From assembly GCA_947452455.1 (NCBI GenBank), contig CANGBX010000002.1:62001-126000 (forward strand): a stretch of 64,000 nt of DNA. Direction: 5' to 3'. Every line of letters begins with the position of its first letter. Positions within the stretch are counted from its first letter, which is position 1. Origin of the DNA: Beijerinckiaceae bacterium. Its GTDB lineage: Bacteria; Pseudomonadota; Alphaproteobacteria; Rhizobiales; Beijerinckiaceae. Shown piece after piece: positions 33,720 through 43,605 of the stretch. Under the pieces are notes generated by a model that was given only the letters and a program-made list of their open reading frames with translations, ran no database searches and was not told the origin of the DNA. Position numbers and translations under genes: made by a program.

Positions 33720-34469
33720 TCAGACAGGCGCCTGAAAACTTTTCACGCTGTCGCTTGGAAATTCATAGAGCTTGCCGGTCTGCGTCCATTGCGGCGTGCA
33801 CAGCGCCACCAGTTTGGGCGCGAAATCTTCCGGCGTGCGCAGGCTCATCGGATCTTCGCCGGGTGCGACAGCCGCGCGCATTTTCGTGCGCAGGGGGCCG
33901 GGATTGGCAATCATCACTTTCACGGGTGATGTTGTGGCTGTCTCCGCCGCATAAGTGCGCGCCAAACCCTCGAGCGCGGCTTTCGTCACCGAATAGGCCG
34001 CGCGATAGGGATCGAAGTTTGCTTTATGTCCCGCGCCGGACGAGACAAACACCGCACGTCCCGCATCCGATGCCCGCAACAAAATGTCGAGCGAACGGAT
34101 GAGGCGGTAGTTGGCCGTCACATTCACCTGGATGGCTTCATCCCATTTGGGCGGATCAATATGCGAGATCGGCGTGATCGGCCCGAGGATCCCCGCATTG
34201 GCAACAAGAATATCGAGTTTCTTCCAACGCTCGTAAATTGCCGCACCCAGACGATCAAGCGCATCGAAATCTTTCAGATCGCAAGGCACGAGGGTCGCTT
34301 CGCCACCAAGCTTGCGGATCTCATCATCCAGCTCTTCGAGCGCGCCTTGTGTGCGGGAGAGCGCAATCACATGCGCGCCTTGGCGTGCGAGTTCAAGCGC
34401 AACCGCGCGGCCAATACCACGCGACGCGCCTGTCACCAGCGCAATACGATCTTTCAAAATGCCAGACAT
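33720..34469 (-). CDS. Short-chain dehydrogenase/reductase
   Basis: The 249-residue SDR has TGASRGIGRAVALELARQGA as cofactor motif, NAG in VANAGILGP, the catalytic Ser in FVSSGAGH and the Tyr-Lys pair in YSVTKAALEG. All catalytic residues are present, so it should be an active NAD(P)-dependent oxidoreductase. The absence of an acidic residue after the second strand favours NADP. Its start is three bases after the purF stop, so the two are co-transcribed, a layout seen in other Rhizobiales. The substrate is unknown; FabG-like activity cannot be claimed because fabG lies elsewhere. Confidence 0.88.
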   Translation of the reverse strand: MSGILKDRIALVTGASRGIGRAVALELARQGAHVIALSRTQGALEELDDEIRKLGGEATLVPCDLKDFDALDRLGAAIYERWKKLDILVANAGILGPITPISHIDPPKWDEAIQVNVTANYRLIRSLDILLRASDAGRAVFVSSGAGHKANFDPYRAAYSVTKAALEGLARTYAAETATTSPVKVMIANPGPLRTKMRAAVAPGEDPMSLRTPEDFAPKLVALCTPQWTQTGKLYEFPSDSVKSFQAPV

Positions 34470-34472
34470 GGA

Positions 34473-35945
34473 TCAGCCCGTTTCGGCGAGCAGCGAGAGC
34501 TGCTGGCGCGGCGTCTCGCCACGCACATCGGTGAGGTTCGTGGGATAATCGCCGGTGAAGCAATGATCGGTGAATTGTGGCCGCAGCGGATCGCGCTTCT
34601 CATAGCCCATGGCGCGATAAATGCCGTCAACCGAAATGAAGGCGAGCGAGTCGCAGCCCATATATTGGCGCATCTCTTCGAGCGAATGGGTGGCAGCCAG
34701 CAGCTTGTCACGCTCAGGCGTATCGATGCCATAATAATCGGGATGCGTGATGGGGGGTGATGAAATGCGGAAATGCACTTCTTTCGCGCCAGCTTCGCGC
34801 ATCATGCGCACAATCTTCACAGAAGTCGTGCCGCGCACCACCGAGTCATCGATGAGCACAATACGCTTGCCCTCGATCACCGAGCGATTGGCGGAATGTT
34901 TCATCCGCACGCCCAACTCGCGCACGCTTTGCGTCGGCTGGATGAAAGTGCGGCCGACATAATGGTTGCGAATAATGCCCAGCTCAAACGGGATGCCCGA
35001 TGTCTGCGCATAGCCGATGGCCGCCGGCACACCGGAGTCCGGCACAGGCACAATGACATCCGCATCGACATGGGATTCACGCGCGAGCTCTGCGCCCATG
35101 CGCTTGCGCACATCATAGACATGGCGGCCATGGACATAAGAGTCAGGGCGCGCGAAATAAATATATTCGAAGATGCAGGGGCGCATTTGCATCGGCGGGA
35201 AGGGCTTGTGGCTCTCCACACCGCTCTCGGAAATGACGACGACTTCACCATTCTCGATGTCGCGGACGAAACGCGCGCCGATAATATCCAGCGCGCAGGT
35301 TTCAGACGCCAGAATATAGCAGCCGTCGAGTTCACCCAGCACCAGCGGGCGAATGCCCAGAGGATCACGCGCGCCGATCAGTTTCTTGTTCGACAGGCCA
35401 ACCAGCGAATAAGCGCCTTCGATCTGGCGAAGCGCTTCGATGAAGCGATCAAGAATTTTCGATTTGCGTGAACGCGCGACCAGATGCAGCACAACTTCCG
35501 TGTCAGACGTCGATTGATAAATCGCGCCTTCCTTGATGAGGTCACGGCGCAGTGTCAGGCCATTCGTCAGATTGCCATTATGCGCAACCGCAAAACCACC
35601 GGTATCGAGCTCGGCAAACAAAGGCTGCACATTGCGCAAAATGGTTTCGCCCGTGGTCGAATAGCGCACATGGCCGATGGCAGCCGTGCCGGGCAGGCGT
35701 TCAATCAGATTGCGGTTCGAGAAATGGTCACCGACAAGCCCAAGGCGGCGCTCGGAAGAAAAGCGCTTTCCATCAAAAGCGACAATGCCGGCGGCTTCTT
35801 GGCCGCGATGCTGAAGCGCGTGGAGGCCCAGCGCAGTGATGGCAGCCGCATCCGGATGGCCGAATATGCCAAAGACGCCGCATTCTTCACGCAGGCGGTC
35901 GCCATCGAGATCGAAATCGTCCTGCGAAGAGGGTGCGCTCACCAT
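34473..35945 (-). CDS. purF: Amidophosphoribosyltransferase
   Basis: The protein has about 490 residues from the ATG at 35945, which has GGAGA seven bases upstream; an in-frame ATG at 35957 is possible. A short propeptide ends before the catalytic Cys in REECGVFGIFG. The N-terminal glutaminase domain follows, and the phosphoribosyltransferase domain carries VLIDDSVVRGTTS, the PRPP-binding loop. It makes phosphoribosylamine from PRPP and glutamine, the first step of purine synthesis. The SDR gene follows three bases after its stop. No Fe-S cluster Cys set is obvious beyond the usual residues. Confidence 0.96.
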   Translation of the reverse strand: MVSAPSSQDDFDLDGDRLREECGVFGIFGHPDAAAITALGLHALQHRGQEAAGIVAFDGKRFSSERRLGLVGDHFSNRNLIERLPGTAAIGHVRYSTTGETILRNVQPLFAELDTGGFAVAHNGNLTNGLTLRRDLIKEGAIYQSTSDTEVVLHLVARSRKSKILDRFIEALRQIEGAYSLVGLSNKKLIGARDPLGIRPLVLGELDGCYILASETCALDIIGARFVRDIENGEVVVISESGVESHKPFPPMQMRPCIFEYIYFARPDSYVHGRHVYDVRKRMGAELARESHVDADVIVPVPDSGVPAAIGYAQTSGIPFELGIIRNHYVGRTFIQPTQSVRELGVRMKHSANRSVIEGKRIVLIDDSVVRGTTSVKIVRMMREAGAKEVHFRISSPPITHPDYYGIDTPERDKLLAATHSLEEMRQYMGCDSLAFISVDGIYRAMGYEKRDPLRPQFTDHCFTGDYPTNLTDVRGETPRQQLSLLAETG

Positions 35946-36073
35946 GGCTGTCTCCATCGGACCATCAGGCCTGTGGCGTGCCGCTAGATGACACGCCCAT
36001 ACATAAGTCTTGCCGAAGCCCCTGTCACATGCGCGAATCCGCGCGGGGTAGGGCTATCACGCCGTCAAAACTG

Positions 36074-36649
36074 TTACGTGCGAGGCCCCGTTTGGGACGT
36101 TGCAGGGGGAACATTTTCTTCTGGCGTCGGCTCGTCACCCTTCGGGCGACGGAATGATTTCATCATCCCTTCCGGATCATCTGGCAGCATGGCCAAAAGG
36201 CCCTCGCCAGTGACGGTCAAGATGGGGGCTGTGCGCGACGTCTTGATCCATTCGGGATGGTTCTTCGGTGGCACAAGCCAGGAATAGAAATAGAAGGCGA
36301 CGACGCAGAGCAGAAGCCCGCGCAAAGCGCCAAAGACGAAACCCAGTGAACGGTCCAGCGCGCCAATGCGCGAGTCCAAAATCACGTCCGACAATTTCAC
36401 GGTGATGATCGACACGAGGATCAGCGTACCAAAGAAAATCGCGGCAACTGCAGCAGCAAGCGCCAGCTGTTCTTTGCCGATGTAATTTTTCATCGTCGGC
36501 AAAAGCAGCGGATGGAATTGGTAAGCAGCAAAAGCCGCCACAGCCCAAGAGGCAATGGCAAGCACTTCGCGCGTGAAGCCGCGCAACATCGAAAGCAAGG
36601 CCGAGATCAGGACGATAATGATCAATCCAAGATCGAGATATGAGGGCAT
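36074..36649 (-). CDS. cvpA: CvpA family membrane protein
   Basis: The 191-residue protein has four hydrophobic segments, with LDLGLIIIVLISALLSMLRGFTREVL at the N-terminus. GALDRSLGFVFGALRGLLLC is the CvpA signature. The C-terminal 60 residues are polar and proline-rich. CvpA, first tied to colicin V production, is linked to envelope and bile-stress tolerance. It lies 116 bp upstream of purF on the same strand, the cvpA-purF order seen in E. coli, and downstream of radA by 119 bp. Confidence 0.9.
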   Translation of the reverse strand: MPSYLDLGLIIIVLISALLSMLRGFTREVLAIASWAVAAFAAYQFHPLLLPTMKNYIGKEQLALAAAVAAIFFGTLILVSIITVKLSDVILDSRIGALDRSLGFVFGALRGLLLCVVAFYFYSWLVPPKNHPEWIKTSRTAPILTVTGEGLLAMLPDDPEGMMKSFRRPKGDEPTPEENVPPATSQTGPRT

Positions 36650-36768
36650 GATTTCAAAAGCCTTAGACGGCTGGCACGACTCAAGGAAACGCGAGGTTCG
36701 CCCGCGCGCGACCTCTATAGCCCAATGACTTCAGTCCCGTCACCCCTGTTGGCGCACCTGCGCACAAC

Positions 36769-38181
36769 TCACGCGCGCACAGCTTGGGGTCGCGGCCGCT
36801 CGCGCTCTTGCGTGCTGCCTGCTGCAATATCGGCCACCAGTGCTGAAATATGGCCGCAGGCTCGGGTCGGAATGGCAGGTGTGTCACCATCCCGCACGGA
36901 GGCGGGCGCCACCGCGCTGGCAAAGCCGAGCTTGGCCGCTTCTTTCAGGCGCAATCCCGTGTGGACGACGGGGCGAATGGCTCCCGAGAGGCCGATTTCG
37001 CCGAAAAAGACCGTATCGGGTGGCAGACGGGCGCCTGTCAGCGAGGAGACGAGGGCGGCAGCTGCCGCCAGATCGGCCGCAGGCTCGCCGATTTTGAGCC
37101 CGCCCGCCACATTGAGATAAACATCATGCTGGCCAAGCCGGACGCCCGCATGGGCCTCCAGCACGGCAATCACCATGGACAGGCGCGAGGTTTCCCAGCC
37201 CACCACGGCGCGCCGCGGCGTGCCGAGCGAAGAGGGGGCCACCAAGGCTTGAATTTCGACCAGCACAGGCCTTGTGCCCTCCATGCCGGCAAAGACCGCG
37301 GCACCGGGCGCAGAGGCATCACGGCCCGCCAGAAACAAGGCGGAGGGGTTGGAGACTTCCGACAGGCCAAGGCCGGTCATTTCGAAAACGCCGATTTCAT
37401 CCGTCGGCCCGAAGCGGTTTTTGACCGCGCGCAAAATGCGGAAATGGTGGCCGCCATCGCCTTCAAAAGAGACCACAGCATCGACCATATGTTCGACAAC
37501 ACGCGGGCCCGCGATCTGCCCGTCTTTGGTAACATGGCCGACGAGAATGACGGTCGCGCCTGATGTTTTGGCATAGCGGATGAGGGCTTGGGCCGCGCCA
37601 CGCACCTGCGTCACCGTGCCGGGCGTGGCCTCGACCTTGTCGGTCCACATGGTCTGGATAGAGTCGATCACGACAAGCGCCGGGCGGGTACCTTGTGAGA
37701 GCGTGGCGACAATATCTTCGACACTGGTTTCGGCGGCCAGTTCGACGGGCGATTTGGCAAGACCCAGACGCTCGGCCCGCAGCCGCACCTGCGCCACAGC
37801 TTCTTCGCCCGAAATATAGACAACCCGATGGCCCTTATTCGCCAGAGTGGCGCAGCTCTGGATCAGAAGGGTCGATTTGCCGATGCCGGGTTCGCCGCCA
37901 AGCAAAAGCACAGAGCCCGGAACAAAGCCCCCGCCCGTGACGCGGTCGAGTTCGCCTATGCCTGTAACAATACGCGGGGCAGGCCGGTTTTCGCCATCCA
38001 GTCCTTCCAGCGGGAAGACGCGCCCCTTGCGTGCGCCAATGGCCTGCTGGGCACCAATGCCCGAGCTGCCCGTCTCCTCGATGATGGAATTCCACTCGCC
38101 ACAGGACTCGCAACGACCCACCCACTTTTGGCTCAAAGCGCCGCAGCTCTGGCAAACAAATTGGGATCGGGCCTTGACCAT
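36769..38181 (-). CDS. radA: DNA repair protein RadA (Sms)
   Basis: The 470-residue protein has an N-terminal zinc finger CQSCGALSQKWVGRCESCGEW. The Walker A is GGEPGIGKSTLLIQ, the Walker B LVVIDSIQT, and the RadA signature KNRFG lies near residue 255. A Lon-protease-like C-terminal domain follows. RadA is a hexameric helicase that drives branch migration of recombination intermediates. All motifs are intact. It is 172 bp from alr, with a REP-like palindrome between, so it is likely transcribed separately. Confidence 0.96.
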   Translation of the reverse strand: MVKARSQFVCQSCGALSQKWVGRCESCGEWNSIIEETGSSGIGAQQAIGARKGRVFPLEGLDGENRPAPRIVTGIGELDRVTGGGFVPGSVLLLGGEPGIGKSTLLIQSCATLANKGHRVVYISGEEAVAQVRLRAERLGLAKSPVELAAETSVEDIVATLSQGTRPALVVIDSIQTMWTDKVEATPGTVTQVRGAAQALIRYAKTSGATVILVGHVTKDGQIAGPRVVEHMVDAVVSFEGDGGHHFRILRAVKNRFGPTDEIGVFEMTGLGLSEVSNPSALFLAGRDASAPGAAVFAGMEGTRPVLVEIQALVAPSSLGTPRRAVVGWETSRLSMVIAVLEAHAGVRLGQHDVYLNVAGGLKIGEPAADLAAAAALVSSLTGARLPPDTVFFGEIGLSGAIRPVVHTGLRLKEAAKLGFASAVAPASVRDGDTPAIPTRACGHISALVADIAAGSTQERERPRPQAVRA

Positions 38182-38251
38182 GGAACTTGCCTCTCATCGA
38201 TTCAGATGAGAACAATACCAGAACAAACGCAGTTTGGCTAGCAATTTTTCC

Positions 38252-38338
38252 GTCATTGCGAGCGCAGTGAAGCAATCCAGAAGCCTCAAGCGTGACCTTT
38301 AGATTGCCGCGTCGGCCTACGGCCTCCTCGCAATGACT
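38252..38338. repeat. REP-like palindrome, copy 8
   Basis: CGTCATTGCGAGCGCAGTGA to CTCGCAATGAC, in the gap between alr and radA, both on the minus strand. It could act on mRNA stability between the two genes. Confidence 0.83.
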
Positions 38339-38353
38339 GCTGGATGGCAGGCG

Positions 38354-39463
38354 TCAGCCGCCCACATATTGCCGGTGATACCGGCTCCCGAGGCGCGTCA
38401 AAATCTCATAGCCGATGGTGGCCGCGCGCAGGCCCAGATCATCCACCGTGATCTCTTCGCACAGCAATTGCGCGCGCGCATCTTTCAGTGCGGCGTCTGG
38501 CACATCGCTCACATCGATCACGGTGAGGTCCATCGACACGCGCCCCGCAAAGGGGCAGCGCACGCCTGCCACCATCGCCTCACCACCGGGTCGAATGTCT
38601 GTCGACATGGCAGCGCGCGGCAGACCGTCCGCATAGCCGATGCCGATGGTTGCCAGTTTGGTGCGGCGCTTGGCGGTCCATTGCGCGTTATAGCCAACCT
38701 TGTCACCGCCCTCGATCGTGCGGATCTGCAAGATGGGCGCTTCAAGGCTCACCACGGCGCGCATCGGATTGTTTTGTTCAGGCGTCGGATTGCCGCCATA
38801 GAGCGCGTAACCGGGGCGCACGAGATCGCCATAAGGTTTTTGCGGCAGAAACAGACCGGAAGAATTGGCCAATGACGTGCGCGCATGCGGGGCTTGCGCG
38901 CGAATGGCCCCAAAGCGCGCGATCTGGATATCATTGGTCGCATCGCTCGCCTCTTCAGAAGAGACGAAATGCGTCATCAAAAGATCAACCGCAATGTCTT
39001 TGCTCATCGCATGGGCAACATCGCTCGGCGCAAGTCCCAAGCGGTTCATGCCCGTGTCGACATGCAAAGCACAAGCGCGCATGCCGCGCACATTTTGCCA
39101 AATCGCGACATTGTCCATCGAGCCCAGCACAGGGCGCAGATCATATGCGATCAGCGTTTCCACGGAATCGGAAAGCAGACCATTCAGCACATAGATCGTG
39201 GCGTGCGGCGCTACTTTACGCACGCGCACGCCTTCGCTGGCATGGGCGACAAAGAATGTTTTGCAGCCGGCTTTGGCGAGCGCAGGGACGGCGGCTTCAA
39301 TGCCGGTCCCGTAGGCATCGGCTTTGACCACAGCGCCGCATTCGGCAGGTGCCACACGCGCGGACAAAAGCTTCCAGTTCTCGGCAAGCGCGCCAAGATC
39401 AACCGTGAGGATGGCTTGCGCCTCCTCGCGCTGGGGGCCGGACGAGAAAGTCACGATGCTCAC
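38354..39463 (-). CDS. alr: Alanine racemase
   Basis: The 369-residue PLP enzyme has the cofactor Lys in AVVKADAYGTG near residue 47 and the catalytic Tyr in KVGYNAQWTAKRRTK. GIGYADGLPR is a further family motif. It interconverts L- and D-alanine for peptidoglycan precursors. The start overlaps the dnaB stop by four bases (ATGA), so both are translated from one message. This alr-after-dnaB order is common in alphaproteobacteria. The stop is 15 bp from the REP copy downstream. Confidence 0.95.
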   Translation of the reverse strand: MSIVTFSSGPQREEAQAILTVDLGALAENWKLLSARVAPAECGAVVKADAYGTGIEAAVPALAKAGCKTFFVAHASEGVRVRKVAPHATIYVLNGLLSDSVETLIAYDLRPVLGSMDNVAIWQNVRGMRACALHVDTGMNRLGLAPSDVAHAMSKDIAVDLLMTHFVSSEEASDATNDIQIARFGAIRAQAPHARTSLANSSGLFLPQKPYGDLVRPGYALYGGNPTPEQNNPMRAVVSLEAPILQIRTIEGGDKVGYNAQWTAKRRTKLATIGIGYADGLPRAAMSTDIRPGGEAMVAGVRCPFAGRVSMDLTVIDVSDVPDAALKDARAQLLCEEITVDDLGLRAATIGYEILTRLGSRYHRQYVGG

Positions 39464-40962
39464 ATCTGCTCCGGCAGACGATCATCCTGTGCGAGATTGC
39501 CAAAGCGCGTCATTTCAGCCTCGAACGACAATTCCACCATGCCCGTGGGGCCGTGACGTTGCTTGCCGATGATGACTTCTGCGCGTCCATGCACGCGGTC
39601 CATATCGGCCATCCAGGTCATATGCTCTGGTGTGCCGGGCGTCGGCTGCTTGGCATTGAGGTAATATTCTTCGCGATAGACGAAGCAGACCACGTCGGCG
39701 TCCTGTTCGATCGAGCCTGATTCACGCAAGTCCGACAATTGCGGGCGTTTGTCATCGCGGTTTTCGACCTGACGCGACAATTGCGATAGCGCCATGATCG
39801 GCACATTCAATTCTTTGGCGAGTGCCTTCAGTCCCGTCGTGATTTCGGTCAATTCTTGAACGCGGTTGTCGCCCTTGCTCTTGGAGCCGGAGAGGAGCTG
39901 CAAATAGTCAACCACCAGAAGATCAAGGCCACGCTGGCGCTTCAGGCGGCGCGCACGCGCTGCCAGCTGCGCAATCGAAATGCCGCCCGTCTGATCGATG
40001 TAGAAGGGGATCTGCTGCATCTGCTTCGAGGCTTCGACAATGCGGTGGAATTCCTGCTCGGACAGATCACCACGGCGGATTTTGTAACCTGCAACACCCG
40101 ATTGCTCGGCGATGATACGGGTGGCCAATTGCTCGGCTGCCATTTCGAGCGAGAAGAAACCGACAATGCCGCCATTCACCGTCTCATGCGTGCCATCCGG
40201 CTTGAGCCGGCTTTCATAAGCCTTGGCAATGTTGAAGGCGATATTGGTGGCAAGCGCCGTCTTTCCCATGCCCGGACGACCCGCGACAATGACAAGGTCG
40301 GAGCGCTGGAGGCCGCCCATTTTCTTGTCGAGGTCGATCAGGCCCGTCGAAATACCCGCCAGCTTGCCATCGCGCTCATAGGCATTGGCAGCCATGTCGA
40401 CAGCAGATTTCAGCGCTGAATGGAAGGTCTGGAAGCCGCCGTCATATTTGCCCTGTTCGGCAATTTCATAGAGGCGGCGTTCGGCTTCTTCGATTTGTGT
40501 GCGCGGCGCAGCATCAACGGGCGCATCATAGGCCGTGTTGACGATGTCCTCGCCAATGTTGATCAGGTGGCGGCGCACCGCCAGATCATAAATCGTGCGG
40601 CCATAATCTTGCGCATTGATGACGGTGGTGGCTTCCGCCGCCAGACGCGCCAGATATTGCGGCACGGTAATGCCACCCAGATCATGATCACCCAAGAATG
40701 TTTTGAGCGTGACGGGCGTCGCTGTTTTGCCCGCCTTGATCAGCTGCATCATCACATCAAAAACGCGCCGATGCAGTTCTTCTGAAAAATGTTCCGGTGC
40801 CAGAAAATCCGAGATGCGATCATAGGCGTCATTGTTGACGAGGATCGCGCCCAGCAAAGCTTGTTCGGCTTCGATATTATGCGGGGGCGTCCGATAGGCG
40901 GGCGCTGACGGATCCGCCGGCACGAGATTGAAGCGACCGGTATATTGTTCAACGGCGGACAT
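39460..40962 (-). CDS. dnaB: Replicative DNA helicase DnaB
   Basis: The 500-residue protein has the DnaB layout. An N-terminal primase-interacting domain carries PPHNIEAEQALLGAILVNN, and the RecA-like C-terminal domain carries Walker A GRPGMGKTALATNIAFN and Walker B LLVVDYLQLLSG. The linker helices lie near residue 165-180. It forms the hexamer that unwinds DNA at forks. No intein is seen at the P-loop. It overlaps alr by four bases. The 289-bp gap up to the rplI stop holds the rplI terminator and probably the dnaB promoter. Confidence 0.97.
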   Translation of the reverse strand: MSAVEQYTGRFNLVPADPSAPAYRTPPHNIEAEQALLGAILVNNDAYDRISDFLAPEHFSEELHRRVFDVMMQLIKAGKTATPVTLKTFLGDHDLGGITVPQYLARLAAEATTVINAQDYGRTIYDLAVRRHLINIGEDIVNTAYDAPVDAAPRTQIEEAERRLYEIAEQGKYDGGFQTFHSALKSAVDMAANAYERDGKLAGISTGLIDLDKKMGGLQRSDLVIVAGRPGMGKTALATNIAFNIAKAYESRLKPDGTHETVNGGIVGFFSLEMAAEQLATRIIAEQSGVAGYKIRRGDLSEQEFHRIVEASKQMQQIPFYIDQTGGISIAQLAARARRLKRQRGLDLLVVDYLQLLSGSKSKGDNRVQELTEITTGLKALAKELNVPIMALSQLSRQVENRDDKRPQLSDLRESGSIEQDADVVCFVYREEYYLNAKQPTPGTPEHMTWMADMDRVHGRAEVIIGKQRHGPTGMVELSFEAEMTRFGNLAQDDRLPEQM

Positions 40963-41194
40963 GACGTCTCAGCATTCCAGAGTTGGGGCGACGGTTTTTT
41001 TGTGAGTCCCGCAACGGAATATTACGCCCGCGCTTGGGCGTTTGTCATGGCACTGTTCGGCACGAACTGCGAGGGCTTAACGATCACACAATCGCGCATC
41101 CGGCGCGTCATTCCCGTTACGCACAGGCTCCCACAAAGCACAAAAGTTGATCTTGACTCTCTTGAGCCCCAACTTTGCGGTAGATTGCGCGAGC

Positions 41195-41229
41195 AATAAA
41201 AAAAGCCCGCGACTTTCGTCGCGGGCTTT
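41195..41229 (-). terminator. Rho-independent terminator after rplI
   Basis: On the minus strand AAAGCCCGCGAC (41229-41218) pairs with GTCGCGGGCTTT (41213-41202) around the loop GAAA and runs into a T-tract. It ends the rpsF-rpsR-DUF2232-rplI transcript. The remaining gap to dnaB (41230-41251 and 40963-41194) shows no gene. Confidence 0.92.
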
Positions 41230-41251
41230 GCAGTGCAAAAAAGAAATATGC

Positions 41252-41821
41252 TTAGCGGTCGCCGAGGCTGCCGCCGGCATCAGCCAGTGCCGCGCCGACT
41301 TCGAGGCCCAGATCATCGAGCGAGGTTTCTTCGATCGTATTGAGCTCTTCGCCCTTGGCCTGACGTTCGGCTTCGTCGACTGAACGTGCGACGTTGACGA
41401 CGATCTTGGCTTCAACTTCAGCATGCAGCTGCACAGGCAGATTATGCAGGCCGAGGTTCTTGATCGGGGCCGAAAGCACGATCTGGTTGCGGTTCACCGA
41501 AACGCCGCCAGCGGTAATGGCTTCAGCAATGTCGCGTGTCGAGACCGAGCCGTAGAGCTGGCCGGTTTCACCCGCCTGACGGATGATGACGAAAGTCTTG
41601 CCGTCGACCTTATCGGCCACTGCCTGAGCTTCCTTCTTCAATTCCAGATTGCGGGCTTCGAGCTGGGCGCGCTGGCCTTCGAAGTGCTTCTTGTTGGTTT
41701 CATTGGCGCGCAGAGCCTTGCCGCGCGGCAGCAGGAAGTTACGGGCGAAACCGTCCTTGACGCGGACGACATCGCCCATCTGGCCGAGCTTGGCGATACG
41801 TTCGAGAAGAATGACATGCAT
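41252..41821 (-). CDS. rplI: 50S ribosomal protein L9
   Basis: The 189-residue protein starts [32 protein letters not shown], the conserved L9 N-domain that binds 23S rRNA. A long connecting helix and a C-terminal domain follow. It is longer than E. coli L9 by about 40 residues; the extra part is a low-complexity Glu/Ala-rich end, as in other Rhizobiales. It is the last gene of the ribosomal operon and ends at a strong terminator. Confidence 0.96.
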   Translation of the reverse strand: MHVILLERIAKLGQMGDVVRVKDGFARNFLLPRGKALRANETNKKHFEGQRAQLEARNLELKKEAQAVADKVDGKTFVIIRQAGETGQLYGSVSTRDIAEAITAGGVSVNRNQIVLSAPIKNLGLHNLPVQLHAEVEAKIVVNVARSVDEAERQAKGEELNTIEETSLDDLGLEVGAALADAGGSLGDR

Positions 41822-41845
41822 GGGATAGACTCCTTTGAACCAAAA

Positions 41846-42805
41846 TTAAGCGGCAGCGGGCGGGGGTGCCCGATGCCGGGTGAGCGGAATGAGGCTGTCG
41901 AACATGCCGATAGCCGCAGTGAGAAGAAGGGGCCAAGCCATCAGGGCGATGAGGGCATAAAGGCCAAACAGCAGCGCCCCGCGAACGGGATTGCCGCGCA
42001 AAAATCCATGCACCACAGCCAGACCGTGCAGCGCATAGGCGGTGAGAAAAGACGCAGCCAGCGTCGAGGCAATGGCGCGCGGCATTTCACCCAAAGTGCA
42101 GGCCGCAATGGCGGCAAACAGCACAAAGAGACTGTCGCGTGGCAGGCGCAGTTCAAAGGGAATGTCGCTGTCTTCGCGTTCGATCACACCGGATGTGCGC
42201 GCGACTTTGGCCGCAATCCACAGATTGAAGGCCAGCATCAAAGTGCTCGACGCTGCAAACATGGCCGGGAAAGCGAGCACAGCCATGCGGGCAAATTCAC
42301 GCGCCGACATGGCATAGGGAATATTGCTTTCACCGCGGAAGAAAGCGCGGATGGCGGGAGCGAGCTGACGCGCGGTCTCATCCACATCCATGCCGCGCAT
42401 TGCCATCACGGTCAGCGGCACCAGCGCGATCAGCGACGACAAAGTAGCAACCCAGCCCAGCATCTGACCTTTGGAATAGGCAGGAACGGAAATGCTCTCA
42501 TCACTGTCGCCCACAGACACATTGCGGCGGGCGGCAGCCAAACGCGCCAGCAAAGCTGCAGGCAGGCCTAGCGTCAGAATGAAGAACAGGGCGAAAGCGG
42601 GCGTGAGAGCCACCGCAAGCGCAGCAGCTCCCGACAAAGTCGCAGCGACTGATGTGATGGTGCCAAAGCCAAGGCCCGCGATCATGATCGGCAGCGGCCC
42701 GACAAAAGCCAGCAACAAGGCAACCGTTGTCCCCTTCACCGGAATGAAGAAGAGCAGGGCGGACGCGAGACCCGCGCCGAGTGCTATGGCGGCTTTGAAC
42801 AACAT
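41846..42805 (-). CDS. DUF2232 family membrane protein
   Basis: The 319-residue protein has eight or nine hydrophobic segments, beginning MLFKAAIALGAGLASALLFF and including LLLAFVGPLPIMIAGLGFG. It matches the DUF2232/YybS-like membrane proteins that sit between rpsR and rplI in alphaproteobacteria. The ATG 42805 is used because the longer GTG start at 42832 lacks a Shine-Dalgarno; either is possible. Function is unknown. The place inside a ribosomal operon is conserved, which suggests a constant, growth-linked role. Confidence 0.85.
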   Translation of the reverse strand: MLFKAAIALGAGLASALLFFIPVKGTTVALLLAFVGPLPIMIAGLGFGTITSVAATLSGAAALAVALTPAFALFFILTLGLPAALLARLAAARRNVSVGDSDESISVPAYSKGQMLGWVATLSSLIALVPLTVMAMRGMDVDETARQLAPAIRAFFRGESNIPYAMSAREFARMAVLAFPAMFAASSTLMLAFNLWIAAKVARTSGVIEREDSDIPFELRLPRDSLFVLFAAIAACTLGEMPRAIASTLAASFLTAYALHGLAVVHGFLRGNPVRGALLFGLYALIALMAWPLLLTAAIGMFDSLIPLTRHRAPPPAAA

Positions 42806-42860
42806 GGTTTCTTCAGACTGTCCCGTAGACACGGTTAGGGCGGAAAAGCTCCGTCCAGCC

Positions 42861-42914
42861 TTTCATCCGGATCATTCCGGATGAAACCTCTCCCTGTTTT
42901 GAGGCAGGGAGAGG
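42861..42914 (-). terminator. Two adjacent perfect hairpins after rpsR
   Basis: TTTCATCCGGA (42861-42871) pairs with TCCGGATGAAA (42876-42886). CCTCTCCCTG (42887-42896) pairs with CAGGGAGAGG (42905-42914). No T-tract follows, so they may slow rather than end transcription into DUF2232, or protect the rpsF-rpsR message. The type call is tentative. Confidence 0.45.
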
Positions 42915-42925
42915 CGATTTCGTTT

Positions 42926-43162
42926 TTACGCGATCACGTAAGGCAGCAGACCCAGGAAGCGGGCGCGCTTGATGGCCTGAGCCAGTTCACGCTGCTTCTT
43001 GGCGGAGACCGCCGTGATGCGCGAGGGCACGATCTTGCCGCGCTCGGAAATGTAGCGCGAGAGCAGACGTGTGTCCTTGAAGTCGATCTTGGGCGCATTC
43101 GGGCCCGTGAACGGGCAGGTCTTGCGACGACGGAAGAAGGGGCGACGAGCAGGTGCTGACAT
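42926..43162 (-). CDS. rpsR: 30S ribosomal protein S18
   Basis: The 78-residue protein starts [20 protein letters not shown] and has [37 protein letters not shown], the S18 core that binds S6. The ATG overlaps the rpsF stop by one base (TAATG), giving coupled translation. The Cys at residue 16 is the family position in zinc-free S18 variants. It partners S6 in the platform of the 30S subunit. Confidence 0.96.
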   Translation of the reverse strand: MSAPARRPFFRRRKTCPFTGPNAPKIDFKDTRLLSRYISERGKIVPSRITAVSAKKQRELAQAIKRARFLGLLPYVIA

Positions 43163-43605
43163 TAGAAGCCTCCTTCGTTGGAAAATTCGTCACGACGCGG
43201 ACGGGGCGCACGGCCCGAGTCACCACGGCCACCGCCACGGCGTTCGCCGCGATCACCACCGCGCTCATCGCGATCGGCATCATCACGCTTGCGCATCATG
43301 GCCGATGGGCCTTCTTCATGTTCTTCAACGCGGATCGTCATGACGCGCAGCACGTCTTCGTTGATCGACTGCAGACGTTCCATTTCAGCAACGGCGGCTG
43401 ACGGCGCATCAATGTTGAGCAGCGAGAAATGCGCCTTGCGGTTCTTCTTGATCCGGTAGGCGAGGGACTTCACGCCCCAATATTCAACCTTGGCGACCTT
43501 GCCGCCATTGGCTTCGATCACGCCTTTGAATTGCTCCGTCATAGCTTCCACCTGCTGGGCGGTCACATCCTGACGGGCAAGGAAAATATGCTCGTAGAGA
43601 GCCAT
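43162..43605 (-). CDS. rpsF: 30S ribosomal protein S6
   Basis: From the ATG 43605 the 147-residue protein reads [20 protein letters not shown] and contains [27 protein letters not shown], the S6 ferredoxin-like fold. The last 45 residues are rich in Arg, Gly and Asp ([14 protein letters not shown]) and are an extension seen in alphaproteobacterial S6. It overlaps rpsR by one base. The promoter lies about 170 bp upstream, leaving a leader with a hairpin (AAGAC/GTCTT plus GGG/CCC), which could be bound by S6:S18 for feedback control as in other bacteria. Confidence 0.95.
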   Translation of the reverse strand: MALYEHIFLARQDVTAQQVEAMTEQFKGVIEANGGKVAKVEYWGVKSLAYRIKKNRKAHFSLLNIDAPSAAVAEMERLQSINEDVLRVMTIRVEEHEEGPSAMMRKRDDADRDERGGDRGERRGGGRGDSGRAPRPRRDEFSNEGGF